Both the position numbers and the translations under genes were made by a program. A DNA stretch of 64,000 bases from Nocardioides nitrophenolicus (GTDB lineage Bacteria; Actinomycetota; Actinomycetes; Propionibacteriales; Nocardioidaceae), in NCBI RefSeq assembly GCF_016907515.1, contig NZ_JAFBBY010000001.1, positions 4,712,001 through 4,776,000 on the forward strand, written 5' to 3'. Below, one piece after another: positions 8,778 to 17,015 of the stretch. The notes under the pieces are model-generated. The model did not search any database, had not been told where the DNA came from, and saw only the letters and a program-made list of their open reading frames with translations. The stretch's first letter is position 1; every line of letters starts with the position of its first letter.

Positions 8778-9371
8778 GTGACCCGCATCATCGCCGGCCG
8801 CGCCGGCGGCCGCCGGCTGCAGACCCCCAAGGGCGACCAGACCCGCCCCACGAGCGACCGGGTCCGCGAGGCGCTGTTCTCCGCGATCGAGGCCTGGGCC
8901 GGCTCGCTCCACGACCTGCGCTTCCTGGACCTGTACGCCGGGTCGGGTGCGATCGGCCTCGAGGCCTGGTCCCGAGGCGCCGCGGCCGTGACCCTCGTCG
9001 AGGCCGACCGGCGCACGGCCGAGCTGGTCCGCGCCAACGCCCGCGCGGTCGGGTGCGAGGTGGCCGACGTGGTCGCCCGCTCGGTCGCCACGGTGCTCGC
9101 CGAGCCCGCGCGGGCGGCGTACGACCTGGTGTTCAGCGACCCGCCCTACCCGCTGTCCGACGGGGCGGTCGCGGCCGATCTCGCGCTCCTCGTCGAGCAC
9201 GGCTGGCTCGCCGACGGCGCGCTGGTGGTCGTGGAGCGCTCACGCCGCAGCCCCGAGCCGGCCTGGCCCGCGGGCCTGCGACCGCTCGCGGGCAAGCGCT
9301 GCCTGAAGAAGTACGGCGAGACCCACCTGTGGCTGGCCGAGCGGAACGAGCCCGATAGCCTCGGCCCATGA
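8778..9371 (+). CDS. rsmD: 16S rRNA (guanine(966)-N(2))-methyltransferase RsmD
   Basis: This 197-residue class I SAM-dependent methyltransferase modifies G966 of 16S rRNA. It opens TRIIAGRAGGRRL, has the SAM loop DLYAGSGAIGLEA near residues 52-64, the acidic EAD motif near 75, and the amino-methylase motif SDPPYP near 120-125. A GTG start at 8778 has TAGGAGGGC four to ten bases upstream, a strong ribosome binding site. The stop codon overlaps the coaD start by 4 bases (ATGA), the usual rsmD-coaD coupling. Confidence 0.95.
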   Translation: MTRIIAGRAGGRRLQTPKGDQTRPTSDRVREALFSAIEAWAGSLHDLRFLDLYAGSGAIGLEAWSRGAAAVTLVEADRRTAELVRANARAVGCEVADVVARSVATVLAEPARAAYDLVFSDPPYPLSDGAVAADLALLVEHGWLADGALVVVERSRRSPEPAWPAGLRPLAGKRCLKKYGETHLWLAERNEPDSLGP

Positions 9372-9853
9372 CCCGCGCGGTGTGCCCCGGCTCCTTCGAC
9401 CCGGTCACCAACGGCCACGTCGACATCTTCCGCCGCACCGCCGGGCTCTTCGACGAGCTCGTCGTGGCGACCGGCACCAACATCTCCAAGTCCCGGCTCT
9501 TCGACCCCGAGGAGCGGCTCGAGATGCTGCGCGAGGCGTGCGCGGACCTGCCCAACGTGACGGTGATGGGGTTCACCGGCCTGATCGTCGACTTCTGCCG
9601 CGAGATCGACGCCCACGCCATCGTCAAGGGCCTGCGCGGCGGCAACGACTACGAGTACGAGCTGCCGATGGCCCAGATGAACGCCCACCTCACCGGCGTG
9701 GAGACGATCTTCGTGCCGACCACGGCGAGCCTGGGCTACGTGTCGTCCAGCCTGGTCAAGGAGGTCGCGATGCTGGGCGGCGACGTCTCGGCCCTGGTGC
9801 CCCCGGCGGTGCAGGCGCGGCTGACCGCCAAGATCGCCTCGCGGCAGGGCTGA
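9368..9853 (+). CDS. coaD: Phosphopantetheine adenylyltransferase
   Basis: CoaD transfers AMP from ATP to 4'-phosphopantetheine, the penultimate step of coenzyme A synthesis. The 161-residue length is typical. The nucleotidyltransferase motif GSFDPVTNGH covers residues 8-17, KGLRGGNDYEYE lies near 88-99, and SLGYVSSSLVKEV near 125-137 replaces the usual ISSTxVRE loop. The start ATG overlaps the rsmD stop. Confidence 0.96.
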   Translation: MTRAVCPGSFDPVTNGHVDIFRRTAGLFDELVVATGTNISKSRLFDPEERLEMLREACADLPNVTVMGFTGLIVDFCREIDAHAIVKGLRGGNDYEYELPMAQMNAHLTGVETIFVPTTASLGYVSSSLVKEVAMLGGDVSALVPPAVQARLTAKIASRQG

Positions 9854-9909
9854 CCGGGGCCTGATTTGGCCGCCTCCGACCCGCGCGACTAATATCGACC
9901 TGATCTGTT

Positions 9910-10488
9910 GTGCCCGGACCTGGAAGCGAACCCCTGAACAACCTGGACCCGAGAGCGCCGCTCGTGCTCGACACTCGCGAGCTCGGCCGCCGCCCGGGGT
10001 CCCAGCGTCAGGTGTCGCGGACGGTTCCGGCCCCGGCAGATCTGGGCATCGAAGTCCTCTCCGTCCCCGAGGGCGCGCCGGTCGAGCTCGACCTGCGCCT
10101 GGAGGCGGTCATGGAAGGCGTGCTCGTCACCGGGACGGCCTCGGCCGGCCTGGAGGGTGAGTGCGTGCGGTGCCTGGAGCCGATCCGTGACGACCTCACG
10201 GTGACCTTCCAGGAGCTGTTCGTCTACGACGACATCCGTGACGCCGAGGGAGCAGAAGAGGACGACGAGGTCAGCATGCTTCAGGACGACCTGCTCGACC
10301 TGGAGACCGTGCTGCGGGACGCGGTGGTGCTCGCACTACCGTTCCAGCCCTTGTGCCAGGACGACTGTCCCGGGTTGTGCCCCGAGTGCGGGATGCGACT
10401 CGTCGACGAGCCGGACCACACGCACGAGGCTGCGATCGACCCGCGGTGGGCGGCGCTGACCGAGCTCAAGCAAGACCCCACGGACTGA
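9910..10488 (+). CDS. DUF177 (YceD-like) protein
   Basis: The 192-residue protein belongs to the YceD/DUF177 family, linked in other bacteria to 23S rRNA or ribosome biogenesis and almost always encoded just before rpmF, as here (42 bases before). Features are [12 protein letters not shown] at the N-terminus, an ECVRCLEP motif mid-protein and a [13 protein letters not shown] cluster near the C-terminus, which could bind zinc. The start is a GTG at 9910; no ATG is available ahead of the conserved region. An AT-richer stretch ACTAATATCGA at about 9889 may be the promoter. Confidence 0.88.
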   Translation: MPGPGSEPLNNLDPRAPLVLDTRELGRRPGSQRQVSRTVPAPADLGIEVLSVPEGAPVELDLRLEAVMEGVLVTGTASAGLEGECVRCLEPIRDDLTVTFQELFVYDDIRDAEGAEEDDEVSMLQDDLLDLETVLRDAVVLALPFQPLCQDDCPGLCPECGMRLVDEPDHTHEAAIDPRWAALTELKQDPTD

Positions 10489-10530
10489 AGAGGCGCTCGC
10501 CCCGAGCGCACCCGAACCAAGGAGAAGACA

Positions 10531-10716
10531 GTGGCTGTTCCGAAGCGGAAGATGTCGCGCAGCAACACGCGGCACCGTCGCTCGCAGTGGAAGGCTGTCG
10601 CCCCGTCGCTGGTGACCTGCGCCAACCCGGCCTGCGGCGCCAAGCACCTCCCGCACCGCGCCTGCGGCACCTGCGGCCAGTACGGCGCGCGCGCCGAGCG
10701 TCGCCAGGTCCTCTGA
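10531..10716 (+). CDS. rpmF: 50S ribosomal protein L32
   Basis: The 61-residue protein starts [16 protein letters not shown] after a GTG start codon. It retains four Cys (CANPAC and CGTC), so it is the zinc-containing form of L32. AAGGAGAAGACA stands six to eleven bases before the start. The last codons overlap the presumed start of rnc. Confidence 0.96.
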   Translation: MAVPKRKMSRSNTRHRRSQWKAVAPSLVTCANPACGAKHLPHRACGTCGQYGARAERRQVL

Positions 10717-11501
10717 CCCACCCGGTCGACCCAGGCCAGTCGAGTCAGGTCAGCGGCATCACCGACTACGTCGAGCTGCGTCGAGCGCTCGGGGATCCGG
10801 TCCTGGACCCCGAGCTGCTCGAACGCGCGATGACGCACCGCTCCTACGCCTACGAGAACGGTGGTCTTCCGACCAACGAGAGGCTGGAGTTCCTCGGCGA
10901 CTCGGTGCTGGGCGTCGTGGTCACCGAGACGCTCTACCTGGCGCATCCGGACCTCTCCGAGGGCCGGCTCGCCAAGCTGCGCGCGGCCGTCGTCAACGCC
11001 CGCGCGCTGGCCGGCGTCGCCCGTGAGATCGGGCTGGGCGCCCACATCAAGCTGGGCCGCGGCGAGGAGGCGACCGGCGGTCGCGACAAGGCCTCGATCC
11101 TGTCCGACACGGTCGAGGCCGTGATCGGCGCGGTCCACCTCAGCGGCGGCATCGAGGTCTCCTCGACCCTGGTCCACCGCCTCTTCGACCCGCTCATCGA
11201 GGCGGCCTCCGCCCTCGGCGCGGGCCTCGACTGGAAGACCTCGCTGCAGGAGCTGGCCGCCGACCAGTCCCTCGGCGTGCCGGAGTACGTCATCGAGGAC
11301 GACGGTCCCGACCACATGAAGACCTTCACCGCGCAGGTCCGGGTCGGCGACAGGCTCTACGGCAACGGCACCGGCCGCTCCAAGAAGGAGGCCGAACAGG
11401 GCGCCGCCGAGACGGCGTACGGCGAGATCGCCGCCACCCTCGGGCTCGACGCCGACGGCCGCCCCGTCGCCGACGGCCGCTCGAGCTCCGCCGGCGGCTG
11501 A
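10713..11501 (+). CDS. rnc: Ribonuclease III, with a probable non-standard CTG start
   Basis: RNase III cleaves double-stranded RNA, including rRNA precursors. The protein has the catalytic signature [13 protein letters not shown] near residues 50-62, the second-site DTVEAVIGA near 131-139, and a C-terminal dsRNA-binding domain ([10 protein letters not shown] through [12 protein letters not shown]). The start is unclear: no ATG, GTG or TTG occurs in frame between the interior of rpmF and the ATG at 10829, which would delete the first helix (YVELRRALG). The CTG at 10713-10715 overlaps the rpmF stop codon and gives a normal N-terminus and 262 residues, so it is preferred by inference. mutM follows after eight bases. 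Confidence 0.85.
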   Translation: MTHPVDPGQSSQVSGITDYVELRRALGDPVLDPELLERAMTHRSYAYENGGLPTNERLEFLGDSVLGVVVTETLYLAHPDLSEGRLAKLRAAVVNARALAGVAREIGLGAHIKLGRGEEATGGRDKASILSDTVEAVIGAVHLSGGIEVSSTLVHRLFDPLIEAASALGAGLDWKTSLQELAADQSLGVPEYVIEDDGPDHMKTFTAQVRVGDRLYGNGTGRSKKEAEQGAAETAYGEIAATLGLDADGRPVADGRSSSAGG

Positions 11502-11509
11502 CCGCGCGC

Positions 11510-12355
11510 ATGCCCGAGCTCCCCGAGGTCGAGGTCGTCCGTGCCGGCCTCGAGCGCCACGTCACCGGCGCCACCATCGCCGCCGTCGACGTCCTCCACG
11601 ACCGGCCGGTGCGACGCCACCCGAGCGGGGCGTCCGGCTTCGCGGCCGCGCTGACCGGCCGCCGGATCGAGGGCGCCCGCCGACGCGGCAAGTACCTCTG
11701 GCTCCCGCTCGACGACGGCAACGCGATCCTCGGTCACCTCGGCATGAGCGGCCAGATGCTGGTGCAGCCGGTCGACGCCCCGGCCGAGCGGCACCTCCGG
11801 GTGCGCTTCGCGCTCACCGGCACCGACCACGGCCGCGAGCTGCGCTTCGTCGACCAGCGGATGTTCGGCGGGCTCTCCGTCTCGCTCGACGGCGCCGTCC
11901 TGCCTCCCGAGATCGCCCACATCGCCCGCGACCCGCTCGACCCGGAGTTCGACGACGAGCTGTTCGTCGCCCGGCTGCGCCGGCGTACCTCGGGCGTCAA
12001 GCGGCTGCTGCTCGACCAGGGCCTGATCTCGGGCGTCGGCAACATCTACGCCGACGAGTCCCTCTGGCGGGCTCGGCTCCACGGCGAGCGCCCCGGCGAC
12101 CGGCTCAGCCGGGCCAAGGCCGTCGAGCTGCTCTCCCACGCCCGCGACGTGATGAACGAGGCGCTGGCCCAGGGCGGCACCTCTTTCGACGCGCTCTACG
12201 TCAACGTCAACGGCGAGTCCGGCTACTTCGACCGCTCGCTGCACGCCTACGGCCGCGAGGGCGAGCCCTGCGACCGGTGCGGTACGCCGATCCGCCGGGT
12301 CGCCTTCATGAACCGGTCGTCGTACTTCTGCCCGAGGTGTCAGCGCCGGTCGTAG
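11510..12355 (+). CDS. mutM: Formamidopyrimidine-DNA glycosylase
   Basis: MutM/Fpg excises 8-oxoguanine and formamidopyrimidines and cleaves the abasic site. The 281-residue product begins with the invariant PELPEVE, in which Pro2 is the catalytic N-terminal imine-forming residue. GHLGMSGQM lies near residue 75, GVGNIYADE near 172-180, and the C-terminal zinc finger CDRCG...YFCPRCQ ends the protein. Its 3' end overlaps by 50 bases the end of the convergent membrane-protein gene of the sigma operon. Confidence 0.96.
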   Translation: MPELPEVEVVRAGLERHVTGATIAAVDVLHDRPVRRHPSGASGFAAALTGRRIEGARRRGKYLWLPLDDGNAILGHLGMSGQMLVQPVDAPAERHLRVRFALTGTDHGRELRFVDQRMFGGLSVSLDGAVLPPEIAHIARDPLDPEFDDELFVARLRRRTSGVKRLLLDQGLISGVGNIYADESLWRARLHGERPGDRLSRAKAVELLSHARDVMNEALAQGGTSFDALYVNVNGESGYFDRSLHAYGREGEPCDRCGTPIRRVAFMNRSSYFCPRCQRRS

Positions 12356-13661
12356 CGCTCGGGGTGCCGGTCGGATCCACGGTCGGCGAGCTCGACGGCG
12401 AGGGCATGCTCGGCGTGCTCGGCGGGGCCTTCGGCTCGCGCGGCACCCGCACCGTGATCCACCTCTTGACCGCGGTGTGGGTGGAGGTGCGCAGCACCCG
12501 CACGAGCACCCGCACGCGCCCGGTGTAGCCCGAGAGGTCGTAGCTCGCGTTGCCCTGGTCGTCGAGCCGCCGGATGCCGATGCGGACCAGGCGGCCGTCG
12601 GGGGCGCGCCGGCTGACGGTGATCGCGTCGCCGGTCCCCGCGCCGACGGTGTGGGCGTCGACGATCGCGCCGGTGGCGCTCAGGGTCAGGATCGGCTGGA
12701 CGCCGATCCGGCGGGTGCGGGAGAGCAGGACGTCGTCGGGCTCGGAGTCGCCGTCGGTGTCGAGCTCGACGCGGAACCGGTAGGTGGTGGTCTCCAGCAG
12801 CGTGCCGGTGGCGAAGATGGCGGTGCCGTCCTGACCGGTGACGGCGGTGCCCGCGCGGGTCCAGGCACTGGAGCCGTGGCGCTGGAGCAGGGTCACCTCG
12901 GCGCCCTCGACGAGCTCGCCGTCGTCGCGGACCAGGCCGGTGACGGTGGCGCGGCCGCCGGTGACGACGCGCCGGACGGAGGTCGTGGCGCCGACCGAGG
13001 TGGCGCTGACCGGGGGAGCGGGGGTGCCGGTGGTGGGGGCGGTGTCGCCGGTCGAGGGGCTGGTGGGGCTGCTGGAGCCTGCCGTCGGGGAACCGGTCTC
13101 GGAGGTCGGAGCGGTCGGCGTCGGCGCGGTGGGGTCGGTGGGGCTGCCGCTCTCCGCGTCGGCCCATCCGTGGTCGCCCTGGGTGGTCGAGGAGCCGGCG
13201 TGGGGCGAGTGCCCCTGCTGAGGCGTACGGCGGTCGGTGGACTCGGTCGGGTGCGGAGCCGAGGGGGAGGGCGGGGGCGTGGGGCGGGGCGCGGTCGTCT
13301 CGGGGGTGAGGGGCCTTGCCGGCGGGACGCCGACACCGCCGAACGCGTCGTGGGCGATGGCCTGCACGGAGGGCGGCAGATGCTGGGTATAGGCGGCCGC
13401 GGCCATGCCTCCGGTGAGGGTGACGGTCGCGAGCAGCGCGGCGCCGCCGACGCCGACCCGACCGACGATCCGCCCGCCGCGCGCGGCCCTGCCGCCACGG
13501 CCGCCGCGGGCGACACCGTCGTGGGCGGCGGGCCGGGCGGAGGCGAAGGCGGCCACGAAGCGGGCCTCGTCGGCCAGCTCGGCGGGCGTGCCGGGGGCGC
13601 GCAGGGCGCGGACCAGGTTCGAGTCCTCGAACTCCGCAAGGTCGTCGTGCTCCGTGCTCAT
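12306..13661 (-). CDS. Single-pass membrane protein coupled to the ECF sigma factor
   Basis: The family is not recognised. The 451-residue protein has a short cytoplasmic-type N-terminus of about 70 residues ([20 protein letters not shown]...), one hydrophobic segment near residues 72-90, then a long Pro/Thr/Ser-rich extracellular-type linker (about 110-215). A beta-rich region from about 225 to 410 includes [17 protein letters not shown], resembling an Ig-like or carboxypeptidase-regulatory fold, and the tail is Ser/Thr/Pro-rich. Its start overlaps the sigma stop by 4 bases (ATGA), the position where an anti-sigma factor normally sits. No zinc anti-sigma HxxxCxxC motif is present, so an anti-sigma role is inferred from context only. 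Confidence 0.75.
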   Translation of the reverse strand: MSTEHDDLAEFEDSNLVRALRAPGTPAELADEARFVAAFASARPAAHDGVARGGRGGRAARGGRIVGRVGVGGAALLATVTLTGGMAAAAYTQHLPPSVQAIAHDAFGGVGVPPARPLTPETTAPRPTPPPSPSAPHPTESTDRRTPQQGHSPHAGSSTTQGDHGWADAESGSPTDPTAPTPTAPTSETGSPTAGSSSPTSPSTGDTAPTTGTPAPPVSATSVGATTSVRRVVTGGRATVTGLVRDDGELVEGAEVTLLQRHGSSAWTRAGTAVTGQDGTAIFATGTLLETTTYRFRVELDTDGDSEPDDVLLSRTRRIGVQPILTLSATGAIVDAHTVGAGTGDAITVSRRAPDGRLVRIGIRRLDDQGNASYDLSGYTGRVRVLVRVLRTSTHTAVKRWITVRVPREPKAPPSTPSMPSPSSSPTVDPTGTPSATTGADTSGRSTTTGS

Positions 13662-14311
13662 CTGCTCACCCCCCTCCTGGTGCGGCTCTCCTGTGTCGTG
13701 GCCAGCTTCTTCAACGCGCGATGGACGTTGACCGCCACCGTGCCGGGCTTCTTGTCGACGATCGCGGCGACCTCGGCCACCGAGAGCCCGGCCACCACCC
13801 GCAGCATCACCATCTCGGCCTGGGCCGCGGGCAAGGTGGCCACCAGACGGACGGCCGCCTCGGTGTCGGCCCGCTCGAGTGCGGCGGCCTCCGCGCTGGG
13901 CGCGGTGCCGATGTCGATCACCTCGGCGGTGGGCGTGCTGGGGCGCGCGGCCCGGGCGCGGCCGGCGTCGATCGCGCGGTGCCGGCCGAGGGTGAACACC
14001 CAGGCGCGGAACTCGGCCGGCCCACCGGAGAAGCGGTGCAGGTCGCGCACGACGTGCAGCCAGGTCTCCGCGGCGATGTCCTCCGCGCTGTCCCGCTCGC
14101 GCACCCGCAGGTAGCGCAGCAGCGGCGGGTGGAGCAGCCGCCAGACCTCGCCGAAGGCGCCCTCGTCGCCGTCGAGGGCCCGGGCCAGCGGCTCGCCGAG
14201 GGGATCGGCGGTGCGCGGGGGCACGGGCGCGGTCAGGACGGCTCCTCGCTCGACGGTCAGGGCACGGACGGCGGGAGGTCCGGGAACCTCCCCGAGCTCG
14301 CCCACCGCCAT
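13658..14311 (-). CDS. ECF-family RNA polymerase sigma factor
   Basis: The 217-residue protein has a sigma-2 region (LLHPPLLRYL through WLHVVRDLHRFSG, then AFTLGR-type RAWVFTLGRHRAID) and a sigma-4 region with LPAAQAEMVMLRVVAGLSVA and a helix-turn-helix ending GTVAVNVHRALKKLA. There is no sigma-1 or sigma-3 region, which defines the ECF type. The ATG at 14311 is chosen because AGGATCG precedes it and the conserved part begins soon after; the frame continues upstream without homology. Its own promoter region carries TGTAAT-N16-CCGCT, shared with both RTX genes, so it probably activates itself. Confidence 0.92.
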   Translation of the reverse strand: MAVGELGEVPGPPAVRALTVERGAVLTAPVPPRTADPLGEPLARALDGDEGAFGEVWRLLHPPLLRYLRVRERDSAEDIAAETWLHVVRDLHRFSGGPAEFRAWVFTLGRHRAIDAGRARAARPSTPTAEVIDIGTAPSAEAAALERADTEAAVRLVATLPAAQAEMVMLRVVAGLSVAEVAAIVDKKPGTVAVNVHRALKKLATTQESRTRRGVSR

Positions 14312-14332
14312 CGATCCTGACACACCACGGTG

Positions 14333-14359
14333 AGCGGGCCGGGTGGTCGATCCATTACA
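14333..14359 (-). promoter_or_regulatory. Predicted ECF promoter of the sigma gene
   Basis: On the minus strand TGTAAT (14359-14354), exactly 16 bases, then CCGCT (14337-14333). The same two boxes at the same spacing precede both RTX genes. The downstream box lies 21 bases before the sigma start codon, so a leader would be short. The assignment as -35 and -10 is inferred. Confidence 0.7.
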
Positions 14360-14399
14360 CCCGCGCGCCGCTTTTCCCTGCCTTCCCCGTCCGCCGGTG

Positions 14400-14426
14400 T
14401 GTAATCCCTCACCCCCGTCGTCCGCT
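14400..14426 (+). promoter_or_regulatory. Predicted ECF promoter of the first RTX gene
   Basis: TGTAAT (14400-14405), 16 bases, CCGCT (14422-14426). It lies 37 bases before the ATG at 14464, with GGAGG at 14450-14454. It stands back to back with the sigma-gene promoter on the other strand, 40 bases away. Confidence 0.7.
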
Positions 14427-14463
14427 CCCTGGGTGTCGGTCCATCTCTCGGAGGGTGCACACC

Positions 14464-15414
14464 ATGAACCGTCGAACTCGGGCAGTGACGAGTCTGGCCG
14501 CGTTGGCGACGGGCGGCGCCCTCTGGGTCGCCGTCGGCGTCCCGGCCACCGCCGGTGCCGCGGCCCCACCCGAGTGTGGTGGCCGGCCGGCGACGGTCGT
14601 CGGGACGGAGGGCGACGACGTCCTCGTCGGGACGGCGGGTGACGACGTCGCCTTCCTCGGCAAGGGCAACGACCGCTTCGACGCCTACGGCGGCAATGAC
14701 GTCGTCTGCGGTGGCGACGGCAACGACATCGTGCTCGCCGGCGACGGCAACGACATCGTCAACGGCGGGGAGGGCGACGACTGGATCGACGCCGGCGCGG
14801 GCGACGACAAGGTCAGCGTGCTCGCCGGTCGCGACGGCGTGCTGGGCGGCGACGGCGCCGACACGATCACCGTCCGGGTCCCCGTCGCCGACGTCCACGC
14901 CGGCGCCGGGAACGACATCGTCTACGCCAGCTGGCTGACCACGCCGCTGCGGATGAACTCCGGCGACGACACCGTCGTCTTCCACAACACCTCGGGCGAC
15001 GTGCGGGGCGGCAGGGGCGACGACGTCTTCCTCGAGGCGGCGCCCGACCCGGTCTTCGTCGACCAGCCGGACCTCAACCGCGCGACCACCTCGCTGCTGC
15101 TCGGCGGCTCGGGCGAGGACACCTTCACCCTGGTCACCCAGTCGGCGCCGGTCCGCCTCGACGCGGCGCTCGGCCTGGCGACCTGGCAGGACAACGCCGC
15201 CCGCCTCCGCGGGATGCAGGTCTACGTCGGGGGCATCGGCAACGACGTCCTGCTCGGCAGCGACCGGGGCGAGACGATCCGCGGCAAGGCGGGCGAGGAC
15301 GTGGTCCGGGGCCGGGCGGGCGACGACCGGCTCCGCGGCGGCCCGGGCGTCGACGTGGTCTACGGCGGCGCCGGGCGCGACGACTGCACGGGCGAGGCCC
15401 GGCACTCCTGCTGA
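14464..15414 (+). CDS. Secreted RTX-repeat (hemolysin-type calcium-binding) protein, paralogue 1
   Basis: The 316-residue precursor has a Sec signal peptide (MNRRTRAVTSLAAL..., cleavage likely after ATAGA near residue 35) and then repeated GGxGxD-type nonapeptides such as GGDGNDIVLAGDGND and GGEGDDWIDAGAGDD, which bind calcium and form a beta-roll. A second repeat group (RGKAGED, RGRAGDD, RGGPGVDVVYGGAGRDDC) ends the protein. Conserved Cys residues occur in PECGG, VVCGG and the C-terminal DDCTGEARHSC. The ATG at 14464 is preferred over the GTG at 14455 because of GGAGG spacing. It is exported by its N-terminus, unlike type I-secreted RTX toxins, and no toxin domain is seen. Confidence 0.88.
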   Translation: MNRRTRAVTSLAALATGGALWVAVGVPATAGAAAPPECGGRPATVVGTEGDDVLVGTAGDDVAFLGKGNDRFDAYGGNDVVCGGDGNDIVLAGDGNDIVNGGEGDDWIDAGAGDDKVSVLAGRDGVLGGDGADTITVRVPVADVHAGAGNDIVYASWLTTPLRMNSGDDTVVFHNTSGDVRGGRGDDVFLEAAPDPVFVDQPDLNRATTSLLLGGSGEDTFTLVTQSAPVRLDAALGLATWQDNAARLRGMQVYVGGIGNDVLLGSDRGETIRGKAGEDVVRGRAGDDRLRGGPGVDVVYGGAGRDDCTGEARHSC

Positions 15415-15422
15415 CCACCGGC

Positions 15423-15449
15423 TGTAATACCCCACCTCCGCGATCCGCT
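15423..15449 (+). promoter_or_regulatory. Predicted ECF promoter of the second RTX gene
   Basis: TGTAAT (15423-15428), 16 bases, CCGCT (15445-15449), nine bases after the stop of the first RTX gene. The spacer resembles that of the first RTX promoter (CACC and CCG in register). It lies 42 bases before the ATG at 15492. Confidence 0.7.
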
Positions 15450-15491
15450 GTGGTGGGTGTCATGTTCGACGACATCCAAGGAGTACGAACC

Positions 15492-16427
15492 ATGCACACC
15501 AATCTTCGGCGTACGGCGGGTGCGCTCGCCCTCGTGACGGGTGGGGCCCTGTGGGCCACGACCGTCGTCTCCGGGACGGCGTACGCCGTCGACCCGCCGC
15601 TGTGCAACGGCAAGCCGGCGACGATCGTCGGCACCGACGGCGACGACGTCCTCACCGGCACGACCGGCGACGACGTCGTCTACCTCGGCAAGGGCAACGA
15701 CAAGTTCGACGGCCTCGAGGGCAACGACACCATCTGCGGCGGCGACGGCAACGACACCATCGACGGCGGCGCGGGCGACGACTGGATCGACGGCGGGGCC
15801 GGCGACGACAAGATCACCGTCCTCGAGGGCCACGACGTCGTCTTCGGCGGCGACGGCGACGACACCATCACCTCGAAGGTCCCCGCGGCCGACATCAGCG
15901 CGGGCGCGGGCGACGACATCGCCTACGTCAGCTTCCTGACCAGCCCCAGCATCCTGAAGATGAACGCCGGCGACGACACCATCGTCTTCGACCGCACCTC
16001 GGCGGAGCTGCGTGGCGGCAAGGGCGAGGACGCCTTCCTGGTCGGCACCCCGGCGCCGGCGACGGGTGAGCCGACCCCGGGCCTGAACACCGCGACCACC
16101 TCGGTGCTCAAGGGCGGTTCGGGCGTCGACACCTTCACCCTCGCGCCGCTGACCACTCCGGTCCGGCTCGACGTAGCCGCCGGCTGGGCCACCTGGGAGG
16201 GCGGCAACAAGCCGACCCTGAAGGGCTTCCAGGCCTACATCGGCGGTGCCGGCAACGACACCCTGCTCGGCAGCGACCGTCCCGAGACGATCCGCGGCAA
16301 GGCGGGCGACGACGTGATCCGCGGCCGCGGCGGCAACGACATCCTGCGCGGTGGCCCGGGCGTCGACGTGGTCTACGGCGGTGCCGGGCGCGACAACTGC
16401 ACCGGCGAGGTCAAGCACGGCTGCTGA
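15492..16427 (+). CDS. Secreted RTX-repeat protein, paralogue 2
   Basis: The 311-residue precursor is clearly a paralogue of its neighbour: a Sec signal peptide (MHTNLRRTAGALAL..., cleavage likely after TAYA), then PPLCNGKPATIVGTDGDD, RTX nonapeptides (GGDGNDTIDGGAGDD and others) and the same C-terminal pattern ending GGAGRDNCTGEVKHGC. The central part, less repetitive, is matched position by position in paralogue 1 (TATTS near the middle, then SGVDTFTL). CAAGGAG lies before the ATG at 15492; upstream in-frame codons are not needed. A tandem duplication with retention of the ECF promoter is the simplest origin. Confidence 0.88.
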   Translation: MHTNLRRTAGALALVTGGALWATTVVSGTAYAVDPPLCNGKPATIVGTDGDDVLTGTTGDDVVYLGKGNDKFDGLEGNDTICGGDGNDTIDGGAGDDWIDGGAGDDKITVLEGHDVVFGGDGDDTITSKVPAADISAGAGDDIAYVSFLTSPSILKMNAGDDTIVFDRTSAELRGGKGEDAFLVGTPAPATGEPTPGLNTATTSVLKGGSGVDTFTLAPLTTPVRLDVAAGWATWEGGNKPTLKGFQAYIGGAGNDTLLGSDRPETIRGKAGDDVIRGRGGNDILRGGPGVDVVYGGAGRDNCTGEVKHGC

Positions 16428-16442
16428 CCCCCTGAGCGTGCC

Positions 16443-16469
16443 GGGAGGGCCCGGTCTCCGGGCCTTCCC
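16443..16469 (+). terminator. Hairpin after the RTX pair
   Basis: GGGAGGGCCCGG, loop TCT, CCGGGCCTTCCC: a 12-base-pair stem with one G-U wobble, 15 bases after the second RTX stop codon. There is little U-tract, but its position suits a transcript end. Confidence 0.6.
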
Positions 16470-16616
16470 CGTTGCGGTGACCCGCGGCCTTCCCGGCACT
16501 CGTCCGCGCCCCCGGTCCGGGGGTGCGTCGCAGGTTTGACCGGGCCGTCCCGAAGTGGGACTCTTGGAGACGGCCCCCCACGGGCCGACACCCGTCGAAC
16601 CGGAAGGCTCAACTTC

Positions 16617-16811
16617 ATGGCCAAGGCGCTGATCGGCCACCTGAACAGCGACCTCCGCGACCCCCGCATCGCCCTCGAGAACGCTCGACTGCGCAACCGG
16701 GTCGCTGAGCTGGAGTCCCTCGTCCTCCGCCTCTCCGAGGAGAACGACAAGCTGATGTCGGCCCGCGCGGCCGAGATCTTGACCGGCGACGCGGAGATGC
16801 AGCCGGCCTGA
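16617..16811 (+). CDS. Small conserved coiled-coil protein
   Basis: The 64-residue protein starts MAKALIGHLNSDLRDPR and continues as a heptad-rich helix (LENARLRNRVAELESLVLRL, then SEENDKLMS). Small proteins of this pattern occur widely in actinobacteria; no function is known to me. The ATG at 16617 has CCGGAAGGC upstream; the frame opens earlier but without coding signs. It is a single-gene unit ending in a strong terminator. Confidence 0.8.
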   Translation: MAKALIGHLNSDLRDPRIALENARLRNRVAELESLVLRLSEENDKLMSARAAEILTGDAEMQPA

Positions 16812-16861
16812 GCAGGACTCCGACGACGGGCTCCCGTCGTCGCCCCAGGTGACACCAGAAC

Positions 16862-16908
16862 GGACCACCCCCGCCCCCAACGGCGCCGGGTGGTCCGAAC
16901 GCCTTTTT
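16862..16908 (+). terminator. Rho-independent terminator after the small coiled-coil gene
   Basis: GGACCACCC (16862-16870) pairs with GGGTGGTCC (16888-16896), followed by GAACGCC and a five-T run (16904-16908). A smaller hairpin CGACGACGGG/CCCGTCGTCG (16821-16842) lies just upstream. Confidence 0.85.
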
Positions 16909-17015
16909 CCGCGCGGTGGCCGCCTCGCGAGAGCGCGTCGCGAGCGCGCAGCGACTCTCGGCCTCGGGAACGGCGGCGTTCGAACCGCAGTGGGAGGCGC
17001 GCCCTCGATCGGATC

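Noticed and set aside
14464..16427. RTX genes as pore-forming toxins
   Set aside because: They are short, carry N-terminal Sec signals and have no acylation, hydrophobic pore or type I transporter genes nearby.
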